Source: Hofstenia miamia
Taxonomy: Eukaryota; Xenacoelomorpha; Acoela
Direction: 5' to 3'
Assembly (NCBI GenBank): GCA_004352715.1
Contig: SCFE01000086.1
Location: forward strand, 171,715 to 235,714
Length of the DNA: 64,000 nt
Shown: positions 47,999 through 57,360 of the stretch, piece after piece
How the letters are laid out: the number at the start of each line of letters is the position of its first letter
How positions within the stretch are numbered: position 1 is the stretch's first letter
Notes under the pieces: model-generated
What the model saw: the letters and a program-made list of their open reading frames with translations, nothing else
The model's database searches: none
What the model was told of the DNA's origin: nothing
Position numbers and translations under genes: made by a program

Positions 47999-48509
47999 CA
48001 CTAGAACTCCGAACCGGTCATTTATGACCGTTTTTGATGCAATTGTTAAACAACTACTTCCCTACATGTAAAAATTTTTACAAGTTTACACCTATATTCA
48101 CTAATTCTGCTGTAAAGTACGAATTGATGACATTTTCGGAAAACAGACAGACTTAGATATTAAAAAAATCGTTAATACCCCTTAAACTCCGAAAACCGGT
48201 CATTTGTGACCCAGACTAAGCATTTCATGCATGCGTTTGTGTAGTTATATTTATGCAGTAATATACTTTATATTGAGCATGTATTTAACAGTTTAATCGT
48301 TTCAGTTAAAAATTAATGGCAAGAGAAGCAGCAAAACGGGCTCTTAATCAAATTATGTGGGCCATTGCATCAGATAGCAGTAGCAGTGTTTATTAAATAG
48401 GAACCTGAATGCCTGTATAAATTTCACTGTAATAAATGCTACACAAATACTGGTCATTTATGACCGGATTAGGAATTAAAGGGTGTATTAAATTTTCGGA
48501 GTTCTAATG
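47999..48509. mobile_element. piggyBac-like MITE, copy 2 (TTAA insertion)
   Basis: Left TTAA at 47995-47998, then CACTAGAACTCCGAACC; the right end, on the other strand, reads CATTAGAACTCCGAAAA. Terminal repeats therefore match closely. GGTCATTTATGACC palindromes occur just inside both ends. 511 bp, non-coding. It runs straight into an assembly gap at 48510, so the right TTAA is not seen in this copy. Confidence 0.8.
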
Positions 48510-48860
48510 NNNNNNNNNNNNNNNNNNNNNNNNNNNNNNNNNNNNNNNNNNNNNNNNNNNNNNNNNNNNNNNNNNNNNNNNNNNNNNNNNNNNNNNNNNN
48601 NNNNNNNNNNNNNNNNNNNNNNNNNNNNNNNNNNNNNNNNNNNNNNNNNNNNNNNNNNNNNNNNNNNNNNNNNNNNNNNNNNNNNNNNNNNNNNNNNNNN
48701 NNNNNNNNNNNNNNNNNNNNNNNNNNNNNNNNNNNNNNNNNNNNNNNNNNNNNNNNNNNNNNNNNNNNNNNNNNNNNNNNNNNNNNNNNNNNNNNNNNNN
48801 NNNNNNNNNNNNNNNNNNNNNNNNNNNNNNNNNNNNNNNNNNNNNNNNNNNNNNNNNNNN
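48510..48860. other. Assembly gap
   Basis: 351 N directly at the end of the piggyBac-like MITE copy 2, whose last 377 bases duplicate another place 1.5 kb upstream. Confidence 0.9.
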
Positions 48861-50607
48861 TATTGAAAAAATTGACATGTTTCTTAAACCTACCAGCGTC
48901 ACTGCGTGATATCTTCAATGTTAAAATCCGATTTTATGCTGCATACAACTGGACAACTGGCGTGACTAAAAAATCGATTCAAATTATTTCGATTTTTTCA
49001 CTGATTTCGATATTTTTAGATATTTAGTTCTGAATCTATCTAAAATTTCGATCGATTTAAATCACTGCATCTTTCTTTCTACCGACCAGTAACTATTTGA
49101 AACTTACTGTTATGGACACCCAGTTGCATGAAACACGTTCTAGCCCCATTTCAGCACCTAAGAGTTCCAAGCCATACACTACCATTGGAAGTGTGGGTTA
49201 TCACTATCCAAAACCACTGGTTGTGGAATAATTGCAATTGCTGATCTTGTTGGTAAAAACTAGTCCACCATTTCAAGAATTGTGGATCGATGTTACATGG
49301 TAGTACTACTGTCACGAAAATGAAAACAGGCCCATTGAAAAAACAACCCTTTTGAAAAATTGAAATCTTATCCCGTTATTAAAAAAACCTCACATGACTG
49401 CTTGATGGACAAAGGGTGAGGGGGCTTAATGGATTCTCCATGTTTACTTTCTGCCAATGGAGGCAGCAGCAACAATCTTAAACACCTGTCTGTAAAGTTC
49501 GTGGTAAACACACTGCGACAAATGGATAACTAAATAGGGCTCGAGCGTGCTAATAAAGAGCTCTTGGTAGGGGATTACGAACCTCTAAACGAAAGTGGAC
49601 CACAAGCTGAATTGAATTTTTGTAGGTATATTGATAGTCGAGCAGATATGATAATGACTTTGCTATTCGTTCATAACAGGTATTATAATTTGATAAGCAA
49701 CTGCATTTCGCTTGTTAATAGAGTATTTATGACATTATACGTTTACAAGTTTTGAGTTAAAAAATAATATACAGAAAAAGCATTGGTTAAGGATGATATC
49801 ATCTCTCTGAAGTTGGATCACAATGATGAAGAAGATAAAATATCTTCCCCTCGGGCAGAGGGCGCGGTCCTGTGTTACCTAAGTTGAGTATACTACATTC
49901 TGAGTGCTTAGGGTAATATATTTATTTAAACGTAGAAATCAGAAAATTATGTAAGTAACACTAACTTAGACAAACTACCGATACTTGGCATTGGGTTTTC
50001 TCAAAATGTAAATACAATCGGTAATAAAAATTTATTCACTGCTATATATGTTACTGACTAAGATGCTTTTCTCGTGTCTAACTGTTATTGTAAAATTTCA
50101 ATGAATTTCTTTATCTTGCTACTTAGTAGTATACCCAAACAAAAATTCTAGAAAATGTGTTAAGATAATGTATTAACATTGAAATATAGCTCATAATAGC
50201 AAATTCTTATAGCGTTTTCTAAAGATTTCACGAAATAGATTCTGGTAGGAGGAAGTGATTATAGATTAGCTGACCTAATTTTGAAATGTTACTATTTACT
50301 TTCTTTTATACTTATATTTTGTATTAATGTTTTCCTAATTTTCTGGCATCCATTGAATTATAAATATAATTTATTAAAATAAATAATTAGGTAGATAAAA
50401 TGTTTATTTCGTAATAGATAGACATAAATAAAATATTTGAGCATACTAAGTACGCTGTTTGGAAAAACATTTAATTCATATTTACATGTATAATTGCTGG
50501 ATACCACAGTTGTTAGTTGCATAGTCAGTTCTTTTGGGAATATTGTAAAAACATAATATCCTAACTCTCCGAATTGTTTATAAAAGCTCAAGTTAAAATT
50601 ATAAAAT
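48861..50607. other. Intergenic AT-rich DNA
   Basis: No convincing gene. 48960-49068 has ATCGATT-type repeats ending CGATTTAAATCACTG, which resembles a hAT terminus; no partner end or target duplication was established. The open stretch 49564-49755 has no recognised domain. Confidence 0.4.
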
Positions 50608-50758
50608 TAATAATAATAGTAATAATAATGTGGATAGGTTGTACATGGCAAGGCATAAAGGAGGGAAAGGACTGCTAAGTTTGGAGGAAACTGTAGAAGC
50701 AGAAGCACTAGGGCTAAAGGAATATGTAGAAGAGCAACCTAGGGGGTCAATACTGGAG
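50608..50758 (+). mobile_element. R4/Dong-like retrotransposon, internal fragment
   Basis: Preceded by a TAATAATAGTAATAATAA tract. Encodes RLYMARHKGGKGLLSLEETV and EALGLKEYVEEQPRGSILE, a region lying after the RT in LINEs that carry a restriction-like endonuclease; here R-x-Y-x-x-R-x-x-GG-x-G-x-x-S-x-E matches widespread animal copies I know by pattern. It ends at an isolated N (50759), where an unrelated LINE begins. Confidence 0.6.
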
Positions 50759-50759
50759 N

Positions 50760-51554
50760 AAGCTCTTAAACGTGAAATCCTGATCCACTTCTACTCCCAA
50801 GTATTGGATCTCATTCGCCTGTTTTATTGAAGGACTATTCTCACTAACTTTTAATTCAATGTTGCATATGATCTCTTTGACTTCACTTGGGTGGAATATA
50901 ATGAACTGAGTTTTTTGCGGATTCATGGATAGTCTGTTTTCCTTGAAGTATTTGGTGATTTTTATGATGTTATTTTGTAGTAACTTAGTAGCAATAAATG
51001 GACTTGTATTCCTGTTTATTATGCAAATATCGTCAGCGTATTGTATTATATCACATTCTGTTAATTAGCGGGGTATGTCGTTCACATATAAATTGAAAAG
51101 GATTGGGCCCAATACTGTACCCTGCGGTACTCCTCTGTTTGTCTCAATTTAGCTTGAATATGTATTATCAATCCTCACTCTCTGCAATCTGTACTCCAAA
51201 AAAACTGTTTATAAATTTCCTTGAATGTATGCTTAATCCATAAGATTGTAATTTACTGTCTAAAATGTTAAAGTTCAGGCTATCGGAAACTTTACTTGGA
51301 TCCAAAAATGCCATGTTACTGGAAATATTTTAATTGACGAAATATCTAGTGTTTTCTGTAAGAGACAGTAATGCATCAATTGTGCAATGTTCTTCTCTAA
51401 CACCAAACTGACTAGGTGGTAAGATATAGTATTCCTTTAGGCGCTCGTTTAATTGCTTACATATTAGATTCTCAAAAATTTTGGAAAACGGATTTGTAAC
51501 TGAAATTGGACGATAGCTCATGGTTGGATCACGTTTTTTATAAACTGGTGTCAT
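50760..51554 (-). pseudogene. Jockey-type LINE reverse transcriptase fragment
   Basis: Minus strand: VTPVYKKRDP-type fingers (51554-51520), SYRPISVTNPFSKIFENLI, QFGVREEHCTIDALL (51400), RGVPQGTVLGPILFNLYVND (about 51130-51075), QYADDICI intact (about 51035) and QYLGVEVDQDFTFK (50790-50762). Both neighbours are pieces of a different element. The left boundary is an isolated N; the right boundary is a TAA-rich stretch. Confidence 0.75.
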
Positions 51555-51589
51555 TATAAAAATAATAATAATTACAAAAATAATAATGC

Positions 51590-52318
51590 AGAACTAAAAA
51601 GAGAAGCAGAAGCACTGATAATGGCTGCACAGGAGCAAGCAATAAGAACAAACTGCATGAAGAAGCATATAGACAGAGTAGAAGTAAGTGATAAATGCAG
51701 TCTGTCTAAGAAAGAGGCGGAGACAGTAGATCATCTGAAGCAGGATGTGAGAAGTTGGCGCAGAATGAGTATAAGTTCAGGCATGACAAGGTGGGACGAA
51801 TGGTACATTAGAGCTTGAGCAGGCAGCATGGGTTAGATAAGTGGTATGAGCACAAGCCACAAGGCGTCATAGAAAATGAGAATGTTAGGATACTGTGGGA
51901 CTTCAACATACAGACGAGCAAAGTGATAGAATCACGGAGGCCAGACATAGTAGTGGTAGACAAAGAGAAAAGATTAGGAACAGTGATAGACATAGCAGTA
52001 CCAAAGGAGAGATATGTAGAAAGCAAAGAGAAAGAGAAGATAGACAAGTACAGAGAGTTAGCAGAGGAAATAGAAAGGCTGTGGAAGTTAAAGAAAGTTG
52101 AAGTAGTCCCGGTAGTAGTAGGCGAACTAGGAGCAGTGAGTAAGAAGCTTGGAGGAGTTGGGAGTACCAAAGTGGGGAGGAGCAGTAGCACAGAAGCCAG
52201 CATTGTTAGGAACACCTAGAGTCCTGAGGAAAGCTCTCAGACTCCCAGGGAACTGGTGAGTTCCCCGAGCTGAGAGGGATACCAGCATGAAGCTGTGAGA
52301 AGCAAGGAAAATAATAAT
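51590..52318 (+). mobile_element. R4/Dong-like retrotransposon 3' part with restriction-like endonuclease
   Basis: Plus-strand frames give ELKREAEALIMAAQEQAIRT, CSLSKKEAETVDH (a CCHC-type knuckle with the second Cys changed to Ser), then after frameshifts QHGLDKWYEHKPQGV and ILWDFNIQT. RRPDIVVVDK...TVIDIAVPKE follows, and VLRKALRLPGNW lies close to the end. The RRPD...x-IDIAVP stretch fits the PD-(D/E)xK nuclease of R2/R4/NeSL-type elements, which cleaves the target site. The element ends in (ATA)n at 52310-52327, and TAA repeats also stand on its left (51560-51590). Confidence 0.65.
51815..52219 (+). pseudogene. Restriction-like endonuclease domain of the R4-like element
   Basis: 134-codon frame: WYEHKPQGVIENENVRILWD, then KVIESRRPDIVVVDK, TVIDIAVPKERYV, and a helical KEKIDKYRELAEEIERLWKL followed by VVPVVVGELGAV. 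PD at the end of one strand and D-x-A on the next provide the acidic residues expected of the PD-(D/E)xK fold. The upstream zinc knuckle lies in another frame (51621-51818), so the copy is inactive. Confidence 0.7.
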
Positions 52319-52655
52319 AATAATAATATAGGACTTTCTTACCATAATGGCATTAATAAAAAATACAAATATGGTTTGCTAAATAGTTTATATCTATAGT
52401 TAAAATTAGACATACATTCATAACAAAATATTTGGTATAAAAGTTTGTACGTTACTAATACAATCCTTCCTCTACAAAATGAAGACTTTAGAGAAGTGAT
52501 GACGTCTTCATTGACCTGATGAAATCCATTATAGGTAGCGAAATAGAGTGACTTTTTGAAGTTTTTGATATTTTTCAATAGGCTAAATTTTATGATGATT
52601 TCTGAGTTGACAAAATCTGGTTAATGTATTTATAACAAGGCGTTGCTTAACAACA

Positions 52656-53040
52656 GATATGAAATATCGAAATGGCATAATCAAAATTTTGAGAATATTA
52701 TTGACAATAGTCATTTAGCTATTACATACAGGTGGGTGGTGTCAGAATCCTTCTCATATCACAAAAGTAGAGTCAGGAAAGCACAGAGAATTCAGGATTT
52801 TTGAAAAGCTAAAATTTCAAAAAGTTTTCAAGGGGCNNNNNNNNNNNNNNNNNNNNNCAGATATGAAATATCGAAATGGCATAATCAAAATTTTGAGAAT
52901 ATTATTGACAATAGTCATTTAGCTATTACATACAGGTGGGTGGTGTCAGAATCCTTCTCATATCACAAAAGTAGAGTCAGGAAAGCACAGAGAATTCAGG
53001 ATTTTTGAAAAGCTAAAATTTCAAAAAGTTTTCAAGGGGC
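52656..53040. repeat. Exact duplication across a 21-N gap
   Basis: 52656-52836 recurs at 52858-53040 with no difference seen, separated only by N at 52837-52857. This is the pattern of one sequence present on both gap edges in the assembly rather than of a biological tandem repeat. Confidence 0.85.
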
Positions 53041-53065
53041 GGTATCAAACACCCTCCCTGTGTCA
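52731..53065. mobile_element. Small MITE-like unit with ACAGG ends
   Basis: Each duplicate has ACAGGTGGGTGGTGTCAG (first at about 52730, again at 52933), and the complementary end ACACCCTCCCTGT is at about 53050. If the gap duplication is artificial the element is about 130 bp. The TA before the first CAGG suggests a Tc1/mariner-like origin, but the right flank does not show TA. Confidence 0.4.
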
Positions 53066-55276
53066 AATAGGGTTAGAGCAATAAGTTTTAGTTGACTCTT
53101 AAATATCGACGGTTGGAAAAAAAATTGATTTCTCTCACTAAGGCCCACTTAGATGTAGATTTTGCTGTCACGCAGTGGACAAAATTTGCCAAGCGTATAA
53201 CCCTATTAAAGTAAAAGATGTCAGTTTTTATTTGTGATATTTTTTTCACTTGGAAGATTAGGTTTGTTTTCATATGCATTGGGAAGGAAACCAGAAATAG
53301 GATCTTATGTTGAAAATTGTTTTTAGAGTGGAAGGATCGGCATGGTAAAAGAACTATGTAGCAGGGACCCGAGAAACAGTTTATCAACAAAAAATATGGT
53401 ACGGAAAAGATGAAGAGAAGAAAGCTGAATAAGGTTGCAGTACATAATTTGAAGGAAGAATGGAGTACAGGCTTTATCAATTATGAATTACATATGAGCG
53501 TAAACAATGGCTAGAATTAACATAAAAGAAAATGGTGATTAATAAGAGTATTGATTTCTTAGGGAAGACTGAACCAGGAGAGATCTGAAAGTGTCGTAGG
53601 CCTACACAAGAAATAAGGAGAGGAAAGTGAGTGGAAAGAAAATGTCCATCAAGTAGAAGCATGTTGTGAAAAAAAATTTCTTGTCTGAAAAATTAATCTA
53701 ACAAATATGAGATCTTAGAGAAATTAAAAAAAGAGTTTTTTACTTCTTGATATAGAGGATAACATCAAATATAAGAGGATGTATTACGATGTTAGACATG
53801 CCAGAATATCATAGTAAGAGCTTTAGAATTAGGGATCACATGCTTCGGTTTGGGGCATTCAGTTGATATTTTGTTTTTTGACCTCGTAGTACTTTTGGTG
53901 TCATGACACCGTTTGTTTAGTTCTAACATACGTCTCAAAACTTAAAGCCAAATTTTTGATGATATCGACAATGCTTACATGTATGTCCTTAATAGAAAGA
54001 ATATCACACTTTTTGCGTAGTTAATAACAACACTGCACTTTTATTAGAACTAAAATGCAATTTTCTACTGAAATTATTCTTTAAATTGGAATTGCCAAAT
54101 CTTCTCTATCATAAGTTCCAAAGATGGAAGCCTCTTATCATTGCCAAGTTCGATATAAAAGCCTTAATTAAAATTACTTTCATATGCATAATTTACATGG
54201 CCATTGTAAGAAATTCTTCATTTAGTAGTTTTTGGGAAACTCCGATATTTCCATTGAGTATATAGGAGTTAACATAATTAATGCTAGTGAAATAATCTTG
54301 ATTAATTTTTATTTCTTCATGATAAAATAAATTGTGCGAGATTCACACATCTTTCAAACACTGTTTTATACTGTGTTTAAAACAAAGTATGTTTTAAATA
54401 GTAATTAAAACTGAGGAAATATCTTAATTCAGATAATTTCGTCATGGTTGTATCAATGGGACATAATTTACTATTTGATTTTTGATTCTCTTACTTGATC
54501 GATGCTGAAAAAAATCTACTGAAGCTGTTAATTAATGCACTTCATTCACCATGGCAATTCAATTTACAAAGCACATGGCATAGAATATATTTGACAGGAA
54601 CTATAGCTTAATTAATTCAATTCGAAAATTTTGTGCAATTACGAAATGAAATTTAAGTGTTTTCTTTAATGTGCAGTTTTACATTGATATTCCGCTCTTT
54701 GTAACAGTCTTCAGTTAATTAAGAATACAAATGTTCATGTGTTTTTAGTCGAAAAATTTATTCCTAACCAATTTCCTAATAAATTGCTTCTTTTCTACCC
54801 TAATTATAAACCTACTTTATATTAATGGATTCTCCCGAAGTTAAAAATATTGCATTAAATAGCACATTTATTCCAGTACTCTATGTTAAAGTAGAACGTA
54901 GAAAGAGATATTGTAAAAGAAAAATTATTCCATTATACAGTAAAAATTTTATGAATTTAGTCACTTCCTGTTTTTTTAATTCCACAAATGAATCTTAGTG
55001 GTTGTTTTCCAAAGGAAATTTTAGATAAAGCCTTTCACTTTAATTAGTTTTACTTTATGCTAGGAAGTATTTTAATTGCAAATGAATTTTGCTGAAATTT
55101 TAAATATGCTTGCAAATATATGTTCATTACACTTAAAAGCACAATAAGTCACTTACCAGATTTAAAGATTATTTTTTTACTATTGGATATATTGAATTTC
55201 AGAGCATAGCTTTATTTATTGGAAGTTATATCCTGATTCTTGTTTTTGCTTAGTGTAATATATGGTGATGTATAAT

Positions 55277-55277
<1 letters not shown>
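53066..55277. other. Intergenic AT-rich DNA
   Basis: No gene recognised. Long open frames on the minus strand at 53088-53480 and 53477-53662 are phenylalanine/leucine-rich and without domain; they look like the complement of purine-rich sequence. Confidence 0.45.
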
Positions 55278-55308
<31 letters not shown>

Positions 55309-55314
55309 TATATA
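55278..55314. repeat. (TA)n microsatellite
   Basis: TA repeat with one TG interruption. Its right side adjoins a short minus-strand stretch that looks protein-like (WVDRVTCVEGKIVPGRVIL, 55330-55420) but whose family I do not know. Confidence 0.85.
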
Positions 55315-55795
55315 CATTTTGGTTTGTCACAACTCACGGTTGTGAAATTTTCCTTTAAAATGACTCGACCCGGCACAATTTTACCTTCAACACATGTGAC
55401 CCGATCCACCCAGTTTCTTTAGATCAAAGCAGTGGCACATGCTATCCCGTTTGCAACTCTTTGATAGGATCTGAAAGAGTTACTGCCTTCACAGACTGGT
55501 TCCAACTCCTAAAATAGTTTTGAAGTTCAGGATTCTCGTTTCATGAGACTACTGTGGTGAAGTCAGATCTAAAATCAAGGAAGAGAACAAGAATTAAAGA
55601 ATCCTTGTTGCTATTGAATGCACTGACAATGCTGTAAACACTGAAAAAGTAGTTTTTTTCCATTGTTAAACTCTTTATTACAACAATAAATAAATATATT
55701 TAAACAAATAGATAAATGCATGCTGTGACCACAGTGGTCAAAGTGCCATACAAACGAATAAACAAATGAAATTTAAAAATATGCACTGTTTAGGC
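55315..55795. other. Possible decayed coding sequence and intergenic DNA
   Basis: On the minus strand 55330-55420 reads DRVTCVEGKIVPGRVILKEN and 55440-55560 reads SWNQSVKAVTL in an adjoining frame, with stops. Less AT-rich than neighbours. Family not recognised. Confidence 0.3.
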
Positions 55796-56053
55796 TTAGT
55801 ACTTAAAAGGGAAGTCCTTTGCTAACTGGGAAAAAATGAAAGAATTGTTTAGTCTCACAGTATTCCATGCAGCTGTTAATTCTCGATGGGAACTCAACAT
55901 ATATTTTAGTTGACGCAGATTTGGTAATAGATATTTCAGTGGATGATTACTGTTTTGCATGCGGCGCCAAAGATTATTGCATATATCGTCGATGCTAAGG
56001 GATTCAAATATATAAATAGTCTTCAGTATCACAAACATTTCTTCAAAATTCAT
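55796..56053 (-). pseudogene. LINE C-terminal fragment
   Basis: Minus-strand frame ends NLWRRMQNSNHPLKYLLPNL, then LNNSFIFSQLAKDFPFKY. N-x-x-HPL-x-x-LLP followed some 25 residues later by R-x-x-SFI is the usual extreme C-terminus of CR1/Jockey-group LINE RT proteins. LINE A has the same region near 425-560. The rest of this copy is not visible upstream. Confidence 0.5.
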
Positions 56054-57358
56054 CTAGATGTTGAATATAAAAAAAATTATATAGAATTACTCTTTCAAAA
56101 ATTCATCCATTGTTATGAGAACATCTTTTTTCAAGAATTTTAATGAAGTTCTACAATGAACCAATTACTCATTGCAAGGCATCTATGGGCAGGAAAGGAG
56201 GAAGTTTGCTTCGTTTTCATAAAAAACCAAGCAGTATATATTTTATTATCTTCAGTTCACTAATATCAGTTTATAATATTCAAATTTGTAAAACTCAGAG
56301 ATGCAAATGGAACGAACAGGACCTGGAGGGGGGGGGACTTCGGCCCAAGAAGAGATTGTCCGAAAAANATTTGTTGAACTTTTGAATAAATGTTTTTATT
56401 AGCTAAAACACCAGTGATAAACCAGACAGAGGTGGGATTATGGCATTGTGCCATACCATCATGTAATATATAATTGTTATCACAATTTGGTGTGATGAGA
56501 TGCGTAACATGGAAAATTTTGGAACATGGGCCACTTGTTCTGTTATAAAATTTGCATATTAATTTTTAAATGCAGCATTAATTTCATGTTAATTCAACAT
56601 TATTATCTGTACATCTATGTGAATTCAAGATGTCCATGGTTATGTACAAGATGATACGGTACTGCCTTGGTAATATACAACATGTAAGTTTCATTTTTTA
56701 TAATATTACATTTGAATCAATGATATCCAAAAACTATAGAGGTGTTTTTTGGTAAAAGTGTAGAGTGTTTAAACTCAAACAAAACATCATTAATATCAAT
56801 ATACATAAATAATAACTGATTGTAAGCACCATTAGAACATAATGCTAACAAACTGCATAAAGTGAATTAGCATATGAGTAGTACTTGTGATCAGCTGGGA
56901 GATAGTTAACCTAAGCATTGAGTACACCGAGTAGTAAATTAAACAATTTTAGTTTGATAGAGATTAGCTTAAACACAAAATAGCTTTTGCCAGCACAGAT
57001 CTTCACAGCCATTTAATAAAAGTAAATGGTATGAACGAGAATGAATGCCATCGTAAAAGATTGTGGAAGAACCGATTGTAGATCACAAGACCTACCCCAA
57101 GTTCTTCCTCAATAAAAACAAATTGAAACATTACATGAAATATTTCCTGCTACAAAATATTTTTGTTGCGTGATGATGATGAAAACTGATCATTAGAAAA
57201 TAGTATTTTTAGTTTTTCTAAATGGTGGGATTTCGTGATGGCACAAAAATACAGACCAATTTAGAGAATATCGCTAAAAATATTGTTTTCTATGACTCCT
57301 CAAGAAAATATATTCCTAACCCTAAGCGAAATCATACACCAAAAATGTGCAGAAGAAA
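56054..57358. other. Intergenic AT-rich DNA
   Basis: No gene recognised. G9 run at about 56330-56338 followed by an isolated N at 56367. The TA at 57359-57360 is the left target site of the pogo element. Confidence 0.45.
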
Positions 57359-57360
57359 TA

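Noticed and set aside
48955-49068. ATCGATT-rich block as a hAT element end
   Set aside because: Only one end resembles a hAT terminus (CGATTTAAATCACTG); no opposite end with an 8-bp duplication was found.
49130-49760. Possible PIF/Harbinger transposase remnant
   Set aside because: Vague resemblance of a few segments only; no DDE block or terminal repeats could be read.
51808-52215. 135-codon minus-strand frame rich in S, T and L
   Set aside because: Exact antisense of the R4-like nuclease frame, which has recognisable motifs; composition is that of a complement of purine-rich coding sequence.
53088-53662. Two long minus-strand frames
   Set aside because: F/L/S-rich with no motifs, opposite a purine-rich strand; no start context, domain or conservation evidence.
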